Below, piece after piece: positions 8,715-17,800 of a DNA stretch of 64,000 bases (position 1 is the first letter of the stretch; the number at the start of each line of letters is the position of its first letter). The position numbers and the translations under genes were made by a program. Origin of the DNA: Arthrobacter livingstonensis (GTDB lineage: Bacteria > Actinomycetota > Actinomycetes > Actinomycetales > Micrococcaceae); the NCBI RefSeq assembly GCF_003219815.1, contig NZ_QJVD01000004.1:124001-188000 (forward strand). Reading direction: 5' to 3'. The notes below the pieces were generated by a model that was not told the DNA's origin, did not search any database, and worked only from the letters and a program-made list of their open reading frames with translations.

Positions 8715-9134
8715 ATGGCCCACCCGAAGATGTACGACGACGGCGATCCCGTGCTGCTCCAGCTGCGGTCCCTGTGCCTGGCCTTTCCGGAGGCCACGGA
8801 GAAGGAGGCTTTCGGACGGCCCACCTTCCGCTGCGGGCGGATCTTTGCCTACTACGGACAAGGCCGGACGGGCCATCCGCATCCGTCGTCGATTCAGGTC
8901 CTGCCCGACGCCGGCGAGCGTGACGCGCTGCTGGCGGACCGGCGGTTCTATGTGCCGTCATACATCGGGCCGTACGGCTGGGTGGGGCTCGATCTGGAGC
9001 TTGGCCCCCCCGACTGGCAGGAGATCGCCGAACTGCTGGACAGCTCGTACCGGCGGATTGCCTCCGCCAGGTGTGTCGCGCTCCTGGACCGGGACGGGTC
9101 CCCGGCCGGCCGGGACGCATCAGCCGGAACGTGA
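8715..9134 (+). CDS. MmcQ/YjbR family protein
   Basis: A 139-residue protein of the MmcQ/YjbR family, small proteins with a double-wing-like fold and no settled function; a DNA-binding role has been proposed for the family. Family features visible are CLAFPEATEKEAFGRPTFRC near the N-terminus, KxxxY-like FAYYGQG, VPSYIGPYGWVGLDL in the middle and a C-terminal helical region with LLDSSYRRIA. The ATG at 8715 has TACGCT 7 nt upstream and no ribosome site, so a leaderless transcript is likely. Transcribed alone. Confidence 0.85.
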   Translation: MAHPKMYDDGDPVLLQLRSLCLAFPEATEKEAFGRPTFRCGRIFAYYGQGRTGHPHPSSIQVLPDAGERDALLADRRFYVPSYIGPYGWVGLDLELGPPDWQEIAELLDSSYRRIASARCVALLDRDGSPAGRDASAGT

Positions 9135-9194
9135 ATCCGTCATTCTTTGCAACAATCCTTTAGTCCCTGGGGGGAACGGTCCTAATGTTGGGAG

Positions 9195-9740
9195 ATGACC
9201 ACCTTCAACGAACGGCTGCCCTCTGCCACCGAGTTCATCCAGGTGCCGAAGCCGGGACGCCTGAGGCGGATCTTTGCCTTCCCCAACCCGGTCAATGAGT
9301 TCGCCGCCCGGTTCACGGCCGGCATCGTCGTCTTCTTGGCGCTCGTTGCGGTCATCACGGGCCAGACGTGGCTGGTGGGCCTCATTGCCGCCGGCTTTGT
9401 GCTGCGGCTTGCTTTTGGCCCGCGGATTTCGCCGGCCGCCCTGCTTTCGGTAAACGTCCTGGCCCCTCTGCTGGGCGAACCGAGGCTGGTCCCCGGGCCG
9501 CCGAAGCGTTTCGCCCAAGGGATTGGCGTCGTGCTTTCCGCCGCGGCATTCGTGCTTTTGCTGGCGGGGGCGTCACTGGCCGGCTGGACTCTGATTGTGC
9601 TGCTGGTCGTGGCGGCGTCACTGGAGGCGTTCATCGGCCTGTGCCTGGGCTGCGCCATTTTCGGCGTGCTGCAGCGCCGCGGCATCATTCCGGCCGGCAT
9701 CTGCGAGGAATGTGCGAAATTCTCCGTCCAGACGGTTTAG
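9195..9740 (+). CDS. DUF4395 domain membrane protein
   Basis: A 181-residue membrane protein of the DUF4395 family. It begins with a soluble N-terminus, then hydrophobic segments at about 39-58, 60-80, 110-130 and 132-155. The family core is visible as the AFPNPVNEFAARFTAG segment and LRLAFGPRISPAAL, and the C-terminus carries CLGCAIF and ICEECAKF, so two cysteine pairs that might be redox-active or metal-binding. Family members are often found with thiosulfate sulfurtransferases or thioredoxins; none is adjacent here. TAATGT ends 6 nt before ATG 9195, so the mRNA is probably leaderless. Confidence 0.87.
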   Translation: MTTFNERLPSATEFIQVPKPGRLRRIFAFPNPVNEFAARFTAGIVVFLALVAVITGQTWLVGLIAAGFVLRLAFGPRISPAALLSVNVLAPLLGEPRLVPGPPKRFAQGIGVVLSAAAFVLLLAGASLAGWTLIVLLVVAASLEAFIGLCLGCAIFGVLQRRGIIPAGICEECAKFSVQTV

Positions 9741-10080
9741 CGCCCCGGTTCTAGTTGAGCCCGCCGAAGCCCGCGCCGGCGGTCCGGACCTCGCGTGTAC
9801 TGGTGTTCGCCGAAGATATGGCGTTGTAACGACCGATCCGGAAGCTGGCAACGGTTCCAGCACCAGTTCCAGCGGCGACGCGCGCCGGCCGCCGCCGCAC
9901 GGATCCGCTGTGGTTCGCGTCAAGCGGCCATCCCCGTATCTGGCGTGATGTAGGGGTATTGGATGCCGCGGTTGGCGGGATCCCCGCCTGGTGGGTGTGC
10001 CCCGTCGGCGCCCTGACTGCACGGCCGAGACAGGTCATTTTCGCGTGGCATGCCCGGCTTCCCGGGTGTTAGGCGTTGGA

Positions 10081-10167
10081 GCTGGTGTTAGCCGCTGGAC
10101 CGGTGGTTGCAACGTCCTTTTCGTTGCCAACACCAGCCCAAACGCCTCTGCCGCGGCTAACACCAGC
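10081..10167. repeat. Competing inverted repeats
   Basis: GCTGGTGTTAGCCGC at 10081-10095 has a perfect inverse complement at 10153-10167. The same left arm, extended upstream to AGGCGTT, can also pair with AACACCAGC..AACGCCT at about 10129-10147, so two mutually exclusive stems are possible. A small hairpin, GGTTGCAACG/CGTTGCC, lies in between. Confidence 0.6.
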
Positions 10168-10313
10168 ACAACTGAAGCCGGACTGTCCGGGTGACCGGTC
10201 CACGGAGTCAGGACCTGGCGGGCGCCGGGTCCGCTGAGCTACGCGTTAAGTGGCCCTCCATGCCGCTGCCGCGGGCACCGAGGTCGCAGCAAAGGCGGGC
10301 GCCGGCGTCGACT

Positions 10314-10375
10314 GCCCGCCAGAGGTGTACACTCGCCGGATTTCGCCCGCCAGAGGTGTGCACTCGCCGGATTTC
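10314..10375. repeat. Tandem duplication of a 31-mer
   Basis: Two adjacent copies of a 31-bp unit (10314-10344 and 10345-10375) beginning GCCCGCCAGAGGTGT differ at one base. They lie outside any gene. Confidence 0.85.
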
Positions 10376-10483
10376 GGCTGGGCCCACGCGCCGGAGGGAC
10401 CACAATGAGCTTGGGAGTTGGGAGTTGGGAGTTGGGGGAGCGGGTGGGGATCAGCCCCCGAGAAGCTCAGCCGCCGGAACTGC

Positions 10484-11575
10484 TCAATCACCGACGGTGA
10501 GCTTGATCAGCTGCGCGCCCAGGCGGCTGATGACCTGGGGGTCCTCGCACATTCTCAGCCATGCGTCGGGCAGTGCGGCCTCACCGTGGAACGCGCCCAG
10601 GATGTTTCCCGCGATGGAGCCGGTGGAGTCGCTGTCGCCGTCGTGGTTGACGGCCAGGCGCATGGCCGCCAGGAAGTGCTCCACCGGCGACACTGCGGAG
10701 GGGGCCGTCACCAGCACCGCATACAGTGCGACGGCGATGGCCTCCTCCGCGACCCACCCCAGCCCCAGCGCGTCGGTGAGCGGCACGCCGGAGAGGGGAT
10801 CGCCGTCGTGCGCGGAAAGGGTGAGGGCAGCATCGAGGCGGGCCAGGAGATCGGCGTCGGCACCGGGCTCGGCGACGGCGCGGGCGCGGGCGGATTCCGC
10901 CGCCGCGCGCAGGCCAAGGCCGCCCACGGCCAGCGAATGAATCAGCCAGCTGAACGCGGCGGAGGACTGCCGGGCGGACGGGTGCCCGTGGGTGAGCGAG
11001 GCGGCGTCGGAGCTCATCTTGTAGACGGCCTCCGTCGGCACGTGGGGGATCAGGCCATAGGGGGCCGAGCGCATCACCGTGCCGCAACCCTTGGAATCCG
11101 GATTGACGGGGCGGAAGACGGTGCCCATGTGGCCCGAGGCAAGCCCCGTGACACAGGCATTTCCCGGATGGCGCTGATGGTGGAGCACGCTCTGGCGGTC
11201 AATCCAGCGCGGCTGCGGCTCGGGGGCGGAGCCGGCAGCGGGAATGCCCTGGGTTTTCAGCCAGCGCAGGTAGGCGAGCCACTGGCAGGCGTTGATGTCC
11301 GCGCCCACCCCGTCGTTGGCCCACTCCAGGACCTCCAGCAGTCCGTCAAGCGTATAGAGGGTCATCTGGGTGTCGTCGGAGAAATGCACGGGTCCCCGGG
11401 CCTGGGACAGGTCCACCAGCCCGGCCGGGCCGAATTTGGCATGAATGGCCTCCAACGAGTCGAATTCCACCAGGTAGCCGAAGGTGTCGCCCAGTGCTCC
11501 GCCCATCAGCGTGCCCTGGACACGGCTGGCAAAGTCGGAGGGGGGAGCGTTGACGGTTTCGGGCTGGCTTGTCAT
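10484..11575 (-). CDS. ADP-ribosylglycohydrolase family protein
   Basis: An ADP-ribosylglycohydrolase (DraG/ARH-like) of 363 residues, which removes ADP-ribose from proteins or other acceptors using two Mg ions. The N-terminal GTLMGGALGDTFGYLVEF, the first metal motif HFSDDTQMT (about 64-72) and the second metal motif NHDGDSDSTGSIAGNILGA (about 312-330) are all intact, so it should be active. The target is unknown; no ADP-ribosyltransferase gene is adjacent. ATG 11575 has TAAATT ending 6 nt upstream, pointing to a leaderless message. Confidence 0.9.
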   Translation of the reverse strand: MTSQPETVNAPPSDFASRVQGTLMGGALGDTFGYLVEFDSLEAIHAKFGPAGLVDLSQARGPVHFSDDTQMTLYTLDGLLEVLEWANDGVGADINACQWLAYLRWLKTQGIPAAGSAPEPQPRWIDRQSVLHHQRHPGNACVTGLASGHMGTVFRPVNPDSKGCGTVMRSAPYGLIPHVPTEAVYKMSSDAASLTHGHPSARQSSAAFSWLIHSLAVGGLGLRAAAESARARAVAEPGADADLLARLDAALTLSAHDGDPLSGVPLTDALGLGWVAEEAIAVALYAVLVTAPSAVSPVEHFLAAMRLAVNHDGDSDSTGSIAGNILGAFHGEAALPDAWLRMCEDPQVISRLGAQLIKLTVGD

Positions 11576-11684
11576 GGTTCCAATTTACCGTTTCGGGCGC
11601 GTCGGGGCATGCCTGCGTTGCCAGTGCGCCGGCCAAGCGGCTGATTCAGTAGAATGGCCGCACACCACCAACACGAGGAGATCC

Positions 11685-12041
11685 ATGCACGAGCCTGCCT
11701 GGCGACGGACCGGCACAACCCCCGACTACAGGTTTTCCCTGGCCAACGAGCGCACGTTTCTGGCGTGGGTCCGCACCGCGCTGGCGCTGCTGGCCGGGGC
11801 CGTGGCCATCGACCAGCTGGCGCCGGAGATCGCCCCGACGGTCGTGCGGATCATCCTGTGCATGGTGCTGGCCCTGATCGGCGCCGCGCTGGCCGTGGTC
11901 AGCTACCGTCGCTGGGCACACCAGGAACAAGCCATGCGGAACAACCATGAACTGCCCCATTCCTGGCTGATGCTCGGGATGACCGTCGTGGTCGCAGTGG
12001 CTGCGCTGATCTTCGCCGTCCTGATCCTGACCCGGCCCTGA
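11685..12041 (+). CDS. DUF202 (YidH-like) membrane protein
   Basis: A 118-residue DUF202 protein. The family signature is the N-terminal DYRFSLANERTFLAWVRTALALLAGA segment; three hydrophobic helices follow at about 29-48, 55-75 and 95-115. Function is unknown for the family. The frame is open upstream, but ATG 11685 has GAGGAG just before it and begins the conserved part; a TAGAAT box at 11650-11655 is the likely -10. A second DUF202 gene starts 5 nt after its stop, so the two are an operon and may form a hetero-oligomer. Confidence 0.87.
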   Translation: MHEPAWRRTGTTPDYRFSLANERTFLAWVRTALALLAGAVAIDQLAPEIAPTVVRIILCMVLALIGAALAVVSYRRWAHQEQAMRNNHELPHSWLMLGMTVVVAVAALIFAVLILTRP

Positions 12042-12046
12042 CCGCC

Positions 12047-12460
12047 GTGACGGACGCGGAAGGCGCAGCCCGTGATCCCGGGCTGCAGCCCGAACGCACA
12101 GCCCTGTCCTGGCGGCGGACCATCATGAGCATCATCGTGGCGGACATCTTCATCTGGCGCGGCTGGTTCCATGCGCTGACCCATGAACGCGCCTCCCCGC
12201 CCGGAACCATGGGAGGCGTGTTCGACGCCGGACACTCAAGCCACGTGATCGCCCTGGGGGTCTGCGCCATGGCGGCGTGCCTGACCACCATCATCCTGGT
12301 GGCCTGTGCGGTGAGCCGCATCAGGGTGCTGCACTCCGGCGTCGAACGCCTGGACCAGGCAGCGGACATTGCCGCGTCGGCACTTACGCTACGCACAGCA
12401 TCGGCCGCTATAGTGGCTCTGGCTGTTGCGGCGATCTGCGCCATTGCCTTGGGAATGTAA
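12047..12460 (+). CDS. DUF202 membrane protein, second copy
   Basis: A 137-residue partner of the preceding gene. It carries the same signature in diverged form (GLQPERTALSWRRTIMSI, about 12-29), then hydrophobic segments at about 24-40, 68-92 and 110-135. GTG 12047 follows the previous stop by 5 nt, so translation is probably coupled. Pairs of short divergent DUF202 genes are common in actinobacteria. No function can be assigned. Confidence 0.8.
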   Translation: MTDAEGAARDPGLQPERTALSWRRTIMSIIVADIFIWRGWFHALTHERASPPGTMGGVFDAGHSSHVIALGVCAMAACLTTIILVACAVSRIRVLHSGVERLDQAADIAASALTLRTASAAIVALAVAAICAIALGM

Positions 12461-12542
12461 TGTTTACAGGCCCGGGCCTTGGGCCGGACAGAGGCAGCGC
12501 AGCCACCCAAAACTTGTTTCCCACCGAAGGACCTTCTTCACC

Positions 12543-13490
12543 ATGAGCACATCCGGAACGGCCCCTGCCCCCGTGCAGCCATACCCGCTGAGCACCCGCA
12601 TTGCCGTTGAGGCGCTGGGCAGCTTCTTCATTGTCTTTGCAGGACTGGCCACGGCCCTGTTCAGTGCCTCGACATCCGCGGTGGCGTTCGCGTATGGGCT
12701 GGCCCTGGTGGCGGCGCTGGTGTCCTTTGGGCACGCCTCCACCGGCTACTTCAATCCGGCGTTCTCCGTGGCCATGGCCGTTGCGGGCCGCATCAAGTGG
12801 CTGCCCATGGTCCTGTTCGTCGTGGCCCAGACCATCGGCGCGGTGTTGGCGTCGGGAGTCGTCTACGCCCTGGTGAAGGTCATCCCCTCCGATGCCACCG
12901 GAGGCGTTTCGAAGGTGTTTGCCACGCTGGCCAGCGGCTTTGACGACCATTCGCCCCTGAAGGTGCCCATGGTGGGCGTGGTGATTGTCCTCATCGTTGC
13001 CACGGCAATCCTGGTGGCCGTCATTTTGGGTGCCACCTCGGTCCGCAACACGACGAAGCTGGCGCCGTTTGGCATCGGCCTGGCCCTGGCGGTCGCTGTC
13101 ACCATCGCCCTGCCGGTCGGCAACAGCTCGCTGAACCCGGCCGCGGCCACCGCCGTCGTCTTCCTGACCGATCCCTGGGCTGCCGGCCAGCTCTGGGTGT
13201 TCTGGCTCGCCCCGCTCTTCGGCGGGGCCCTGGCCGCGGCCATCTACCGTACCTTTGTCCCCCCGGTCCCTGCCGTTGTGGCCGAGACGGACGACGGCGC
13301 CACCTCCCCGGGCGACGATGTCGCCTCTTCCGAGGGCCTGGACGACGACACCGACGCGGACGCGCTGCCGAAGCCGGTTGCTGCCGGGCAGGTCAACGCC
13401 GGGGCGTCCGACGCCGGGGCGGCCGCCCTGAAAGTCGATGCCCGGAAGCGCAACGACGCCCAGGACTTCTTCGACGCCCCCGGCAAGTAA
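12543..13490 (+). CDS. MIP (aquaporin/glycerol channel) family protein with atypical second NPA box
   Basis: A major intrinsic protein family channel. Residues 1-245 contain six hydrophobic segments and the two half-helices: NPA box 1 in GYFNPAFSVAMAVAGR (about 75) and NPA box 2 in NSSLNPAAATAVV (about 200). In ordinary aquaporins the second NPA is followed by the selectivity-filter arginine; here alanine stands there, so the pore is probably wider or less cation-repelling. A 70-residue acidic and alanine-rich cytoplasmic tail follows (about 246-315). ATG 12543 has GAAGGA upstream; the open frame before it is not conserved. The substrate is unknown. Confidence 0.8.
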   Translation: MSTSGTAPAPVQPYPLSTRIAVEALGSFFIVFAGLATALFSASTSAVAFAYGLALVAALVSFGHASTGYFNPAFSVAMAVAGRIKWLPMVLFVVAQTIGAVLASGVVYALVKVIPSDATGGVSKVFATLASGFDDHSPLKVPMVGVVIVLIVATAILVAVILGATSVRNTTKLAPFGIGLALAVAVTIALPVGNSSLNPAAATAVVFLTDPWAAGQLWVFWLAPLFGGALAAAIYRTFVPPVPAVVAETDDGATSPGDDVASSEGLDDDTDADALPKPVAAGQVNAGASDAGAAALKVDARKRNDAQDFFDAPGK

Positions 13491-13506
13491 CAGCTCCGAA
13501 TCCGGC

Positions 13507-13561
13507 CTGCGGCCGGTGCCGAAAACACGCTCCGAGCGTCGTTTTTCGGCACCGGCCGCAG
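13507..13561. terminator. Long perfect hairpin after the MIP gene
   Basis: The arms CTGCGGCCGGTGCCGAAAA (from 13507) and their exact inverse complement (to 13561) continue inward through ACGCTC/GAGCGT, giving a nearly unbroken stem of about 25 bp. It begins 16 bp after the MIP stop and is the obvious terminator. Confidence 0.8.
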
Positions 13562-13643
13562 TTGTATCCGGGGAGGGTTGCACAACACTGCCGGGCCGGA
13601 CCCCGAAACGGGCAATGTCGGTGCCGTCCGATAGCTTTGAACC

Positions 13644-14810
13644 ATGAAGCTGTTGCATACCTCGGATTGGCATTTGGGCAGGTCCTTCCATGGCGTTGGC
13701 ACGCTGCCCGCCCAGCGCCGCTTTGCGGACCAGTTGCTGGGGACAGTGGAGGACCATGGCGTGGACGTCGTCCTGCTGGCCGGCGACGTCTACGACCGCG
13801 CACTGCCCAATGTGGATGTGGTAAACCTCTTCGACGACATCCTGGCCCGGCTCAATGCGGCCGGTGTGCCGATCGTCATCACCAGCGGCAACCATGACTC
13901 CGCCACCCGGCTGGGCTTCGGCGGACGCATCATGGAACGGGCCGGCGTGCACCTGCGCACCCGCACCGCCGATCTGGACACCCCCGTGCTGTTCCCGCTG
14001 ACCGTCTCCGACGGCGGCCCGCAGCTGGCTGTCTATGGCATCCCGTACCTGGAACCGCGGCTGGTCGCCGGCGAGCTCGACGCCGAACCTGCCTCCCATT
14101 TCAGCGTCACCGAGGCCGCCGTCAACAGAATCAAGGCGGACCTGGTGTCGCGCCCGGAAGGAACGGCCGCCGTCGTGCTGGCCCACACCTTTGCCAGCGG
14201 CGGTATCACCTCCGCCAGTGAACGCGACTTGGCGATCGGTGGGGTGGGGGCTGTTCCGCTGGACCTTTTTGATGCCTTTACGTACACGGCACTGGGGCAC
14301 CTGCACGGCCGCCAGCGGCTGAGTGAAACGGTCCGTTATGCGGGGTCGCCGCTGCCGTATTCCTTCTCCGAGGCCGCCCACACCAAGGGCGGGTGGCTGA
14401 TTGAGATCACGGCGGACGGGCTGGCCGGCGTGGAGAAGGTCGACTGGCCGGCCGAGCGCCCCCTGTCCCTGCTCCGCGGCAAGCTGGAGGCTCTGCTGTC
14501 GGGGGAGGAATGGGCGGAGGCCGAGAACCACTACTGCCAGGTCACGCTCACCGACGACGACCGGCCCGCCAACGCCATGGAACGGCTGCGCACGCGGTTT
14601 CCCAACACGCTGGTGCTCATGTTTGAACCGGAGAAGGCGCGCGGCGCGGTGGCGAAGTCCTACAGCGACCGGGTCTCCGCAGCCGTGGATGAACTTGATT
14701 TGTGCTGCGGCTTCCTTGACCACGTGCGGCACCGGCCCGCGGACGACGACGAACAAGCCGTCCTGCGCGGGGCGCTGGCCGCCGTGCACGCCCAGGAGGC
14801 CGCCCTGTGA
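13644..14810 (+). CDS. sbcD: Exonuclease SbcCD subunit D
   Basis: The Mre11-like nuclease subunit of SbcCD, which processes DNA ends and hairpins or cruciforms. The 388-residue protein has all metallophosphoesterase motifs: LHTSDWHLGR (motif I), LAGDVYDRA (II), ITSGNHDSATRLGF (III), LAHTFASGG (IV) and LGHLHGRQ (V), followed by a C-terminal capping domain. Length is normal. It overlaps sbcC by 4 nt (GTGA), so the two subunits are made together. SbcCD is of special interest here because the chromosome carries many long palindromes that form its substrate. Confidence 0.95.
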   Translation: MKLLHTSDWHLGRSFHGVGTLPAQRRFADQLLGTVEDHGVDVVLLAGDVYDRALPNVDVVNLFDDILARLNAAGVPIVITSGNHDSATRLGFGGRIMERAGVHLRTRTADLDTPVLFPLTVSDGGPQLAVYGIPYLEPRLVAGELDAEPASHFSVTEAAVNRIKADLVSRPEGTAAVVLAHTFASGGITSASERDLAIGGVGAVPLDLFDAFTYTALGHLHGRQRLSETVRYAGSPLPYSFSEAAHTKGGWLIEITADGLAGVEKVDWPAERPLSLLRGKLEALLSGEEWAEAENHYCQVTLTDDDRPANAMERLRTRFPNTLVLMFEPEKARGAVAKSYSDRVSAAVDELDLCCGFLDHVRHRPADDDEQAVLRGALAAVHAQEAAL

Positions 14811-17800
14811 GAATCCACCGCCTGGAAATTCAGGCCTTCGGGCCCTTTGCCGGACGCGAGACCGTTGACTTTGACGCACTGGGGGCGCAGGGGCTGTTCC
14901 TGCTCAACGGAGCCACCGGGGCCGGCAAAACCAGCGTGCTGGACGCCGTCGCCTATTCACTGTACGGCCAGATTCCCGGCGCCCGAAGGAACACACTGAA
15001 GAACCTGCGCAGCCACCACGCCGCCGAGGGCGACGGCCCGGAAGTCGTGTGCGAATTCAGCGCCGGCGGGCGCCGCCTGGAGGTGCGGCGCAGCCCCGAG
15101 TGGATGCGCCCGGCCAAGCGTGGCACCGGCACCACCCGCGAGCAGGCCAGCACCCAGCTGCGCGAATTCGTCGACGGCGAATGGGTGGCCCTGTCGCAGC
15201 GCAACGACGAGGCCGCCAGTGAGATCCAGCGGCTCCTGGGCATGAACATGGAGCAGTTCACGAAGGTCATCCTGCTGGCGCAGGGTGAATTTGCCGCGTT
15301 CCTGCGGGCCAGCGCCAAGGACCGTGAGGAACTGCTGGAGAAACTGTTCGGCACCGAGATCTACCAGGGGCTGGAGGCGCGGCTTACCGCCGATGCCAGG
15401 GAGGCGGGCGCCGCGGTGCAGTCGGGGCTGGCACAGCTCGCCGCGCACGAGGCCCTGGCCCGCAGCCAGGCCGCCGCCGTCCTGGAGTCGGCCGGTTTCC
15501 CGGCGGAGCCGGATGGGGACATGGAGGCTGACGCGGCCGGTGCCGGTGGCGCCGGCCAGGCGGGAGACGGGTCCGGAAGGCTGCCGGTGGCTGACCGGTC
15601 CGGAGGGCTGCCGGTGGCTGACGGGGCCAACGCAGTGGCCAAAGGGGAAGCGGGCAGCCTGGAATCCTCCGGTGCGGAGCTGTTCGCGTGGCTGTCCGAA
15701 TCGCTCGGCGCTGCCGTGCAGCGGGCCTCGGACGATGTTGCCGCCAACGAGCTTCTGGCGACGGAAGCAGCAGGGGCCGTTGCTGCGGCCGAACAGCGGC
15801 AGGCCCGGCATGCCCTCAGGGATGCCGCGCTGGCTGAACAGGCCCGCGTGGCAGCGATGGCATCGGAGGCCGCCCGGTGGGACGGGGCCTTAACGAGCCA
15901 CCATGAGGCACAAGTGCTGGCGGCCGTGGTTGCCGCCGCCGCCGACACCTCCCAGGCCCACGACGCCGCGAAAACCGCGGCCGGGCGGGCAGGGGCGGCC
16001 TTTGCCGCCAACGGGCTGGCGGCAGGCCTTGCCGAATCGTTGCACGGTGCAGGTGCAGGTGCAGGTGCAGGTGACGGCACGGCCGAAGCCGAATCATGGC
16101 CAAGCCTTCCGCTGCTGGCTGCGGTCGAGACGGAATTGGCCGGCCAGCTGGCCGTCGTGGCGGCCGCCATCCCCGTTGAACAGCGGCTGGCCCGTGCTGC
16201 CGTGGACCTTGCCAAGGGTGAAAAAGCCCTCGCCGCGGCAACCAGGGATGTTGCGGCGCAGCAGGACGCTGAAACCAGGGGCAGGACCAGGCTGGTGGAG
16301 GTCAAGACCGGCCTAGCCACGCTGCGCGAAGATGCGGTCCCCGTCCAGCATGCGACGGACCACCACGAGGCGGCCTCCCGGCTGGTCGTCAGCATTGGCC
16401 AGCATGCAGACCAGTCGGCGGTGGTCGAGCGGCTCGCTGCGAAAGACCTGGCCGTGCGTGAAAACGCCGTGGCCGCCAAGCAGGCGTGGCTGGACGCCGT
16501 CGAACTCCGGCATTCATTGGCGGCGGGGGAGCTGGCCGCACTGCTGGTGGACGGCGAACCGTGCCAGGTGTGCGGAAGCACCGTGCACCCTTCCCCGTCG
16601 GAGCTGGCCGGCTCCGGGGCGGAGGCGGTGCAGGCGGAAAGGAAAGCCAAGGCAGCCAGCCAGGCAGCCGAGAAACTGGCGGCCGATTCGCACGCCGTCC
16701 TGTCAGAGGCCCGGCAGTTGCTCGCGGTCCTGGCCGAACGCGGTGGTGACGGCGTGGCTGCGGAGGCCGAGGCCGCCGTCGTGCATGCCAGAAATGCGCT
16801 GGAGTCTGCCGTTGCGGCCGCGGCGCGGCTTGAGGCGCTGTCCGGGGAAGCCGAATCCGTGGAGACCGGCGTCGCCCGCGCACAGACAGCGCTGCTGGCC
16901 GCCAGCCGGCAGGTCGCGTCCCTGACCGCGGGCAACGCCGCGCTGGCCCAGGAGGCCGGGCAGCTCGAACGGGACCTGGCCGCGGCCCGGGCAGGGCATG
17001 CATCGCTGGCCGGGCGGCAAAAGGCCGTTGACGCCGCCAGGCACGCCACGTCGGCGCTGATGAATGCGCGGCGCCAACAGGACTCTGCGGCCGCAGCCGG
17101 GTCGGCGGCAGCCAGCGCGCTCTCCGTCGCGCTCGCGGACAGTGCCTTTGCCGACGCAGCACAGGTTCGTGACGCGCTGCTGGACAAGTCCGAGGCGGCT
17201 GCAATGGCGGAGCAGCTGGCTGCCTTCAAACGGGCCGGAACACTAAACGCGGCGCAGCTGGAGCGGGCCGAAATTGCCGAAGCCGCGCAGGAAGCTGCCC
17301 AAGGCGTGCGGGCCCCCGATGAGGCGGACCTGGCGGAGTACCGGGACGAGGCCCGGCGCAGGGGAGCCGCGGCCCAGGCGGCCGGCGTGCGCTTGGGGCT
17401 GGCACGGAAGGCGGGGGAGCAGGTGGCACAAACCGCTGCCGCCTTCGAATCCCGCGAGGCGCTCGTAGCCCCCCTGCGGGAACGGGCAGCGCTGCTGGCC
17501 GGTCTCGCCGAGGCAGTCCGCGGCGCCGGGGACAACCAGTTGAAGATGACGCTCACCAGCTACGTGCTGGCGGCCAGGCTGGAGCAGGTGGCCATGGCGG
17601 CGTCGGTGCGGCTGTCCACCATGAGCGGGCAGCGCTACACGCTCAGCCACACCGACGCAAAGGCCGGCGGCAACCGCAAGTCCGGCCTGGGGCTGGAAGT
17701 GGTGGACGAATGGACGCAGCGCAGCCGGGACACCTCCACGCTGTCCGGCGGCGAGTCGTTCATGGCTTCCTTGGCGCTGGCGCTGGGCCTGGCTGACGTG

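Larger units (their letters stand above)
9741..10483. other. Repeat-rich gap between two convergent genes
   Basis: No gene with convincing coding character lies in these 743 bp. A minus-strand frame at 9751-10038 (95 codons) has a protein-like C-terminal stretch (SFRIGRYNAISSANTST) and could be a gene remnant, but I recognise no family. The region holds the inverted repeats at 10081-10167, a duplicated 31-mer at 10314-10375, and a short TTGGGAG triplicate at 10411-10431. Such a long gap between convergent genes is unusual here and suggests a decayed locus. Confidence 0.5.

Noticed and set aside
12408-14879. An 823-codon minus-strand frame across the MIP and sbcD genes
   Set aside because: Low-complexity Gly/Arg/His composition and no ribosome site; both plus-strand genes beneath it are well supported.
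15361-17556. A 731-codon open frame on the minus strand inside sbcC
   Set aside because: It is the mirror of the GC-rich third positions of sbcC: composition is Ser/Ala/Arg-rich without any domain, and sbcC is intact with all motifs.
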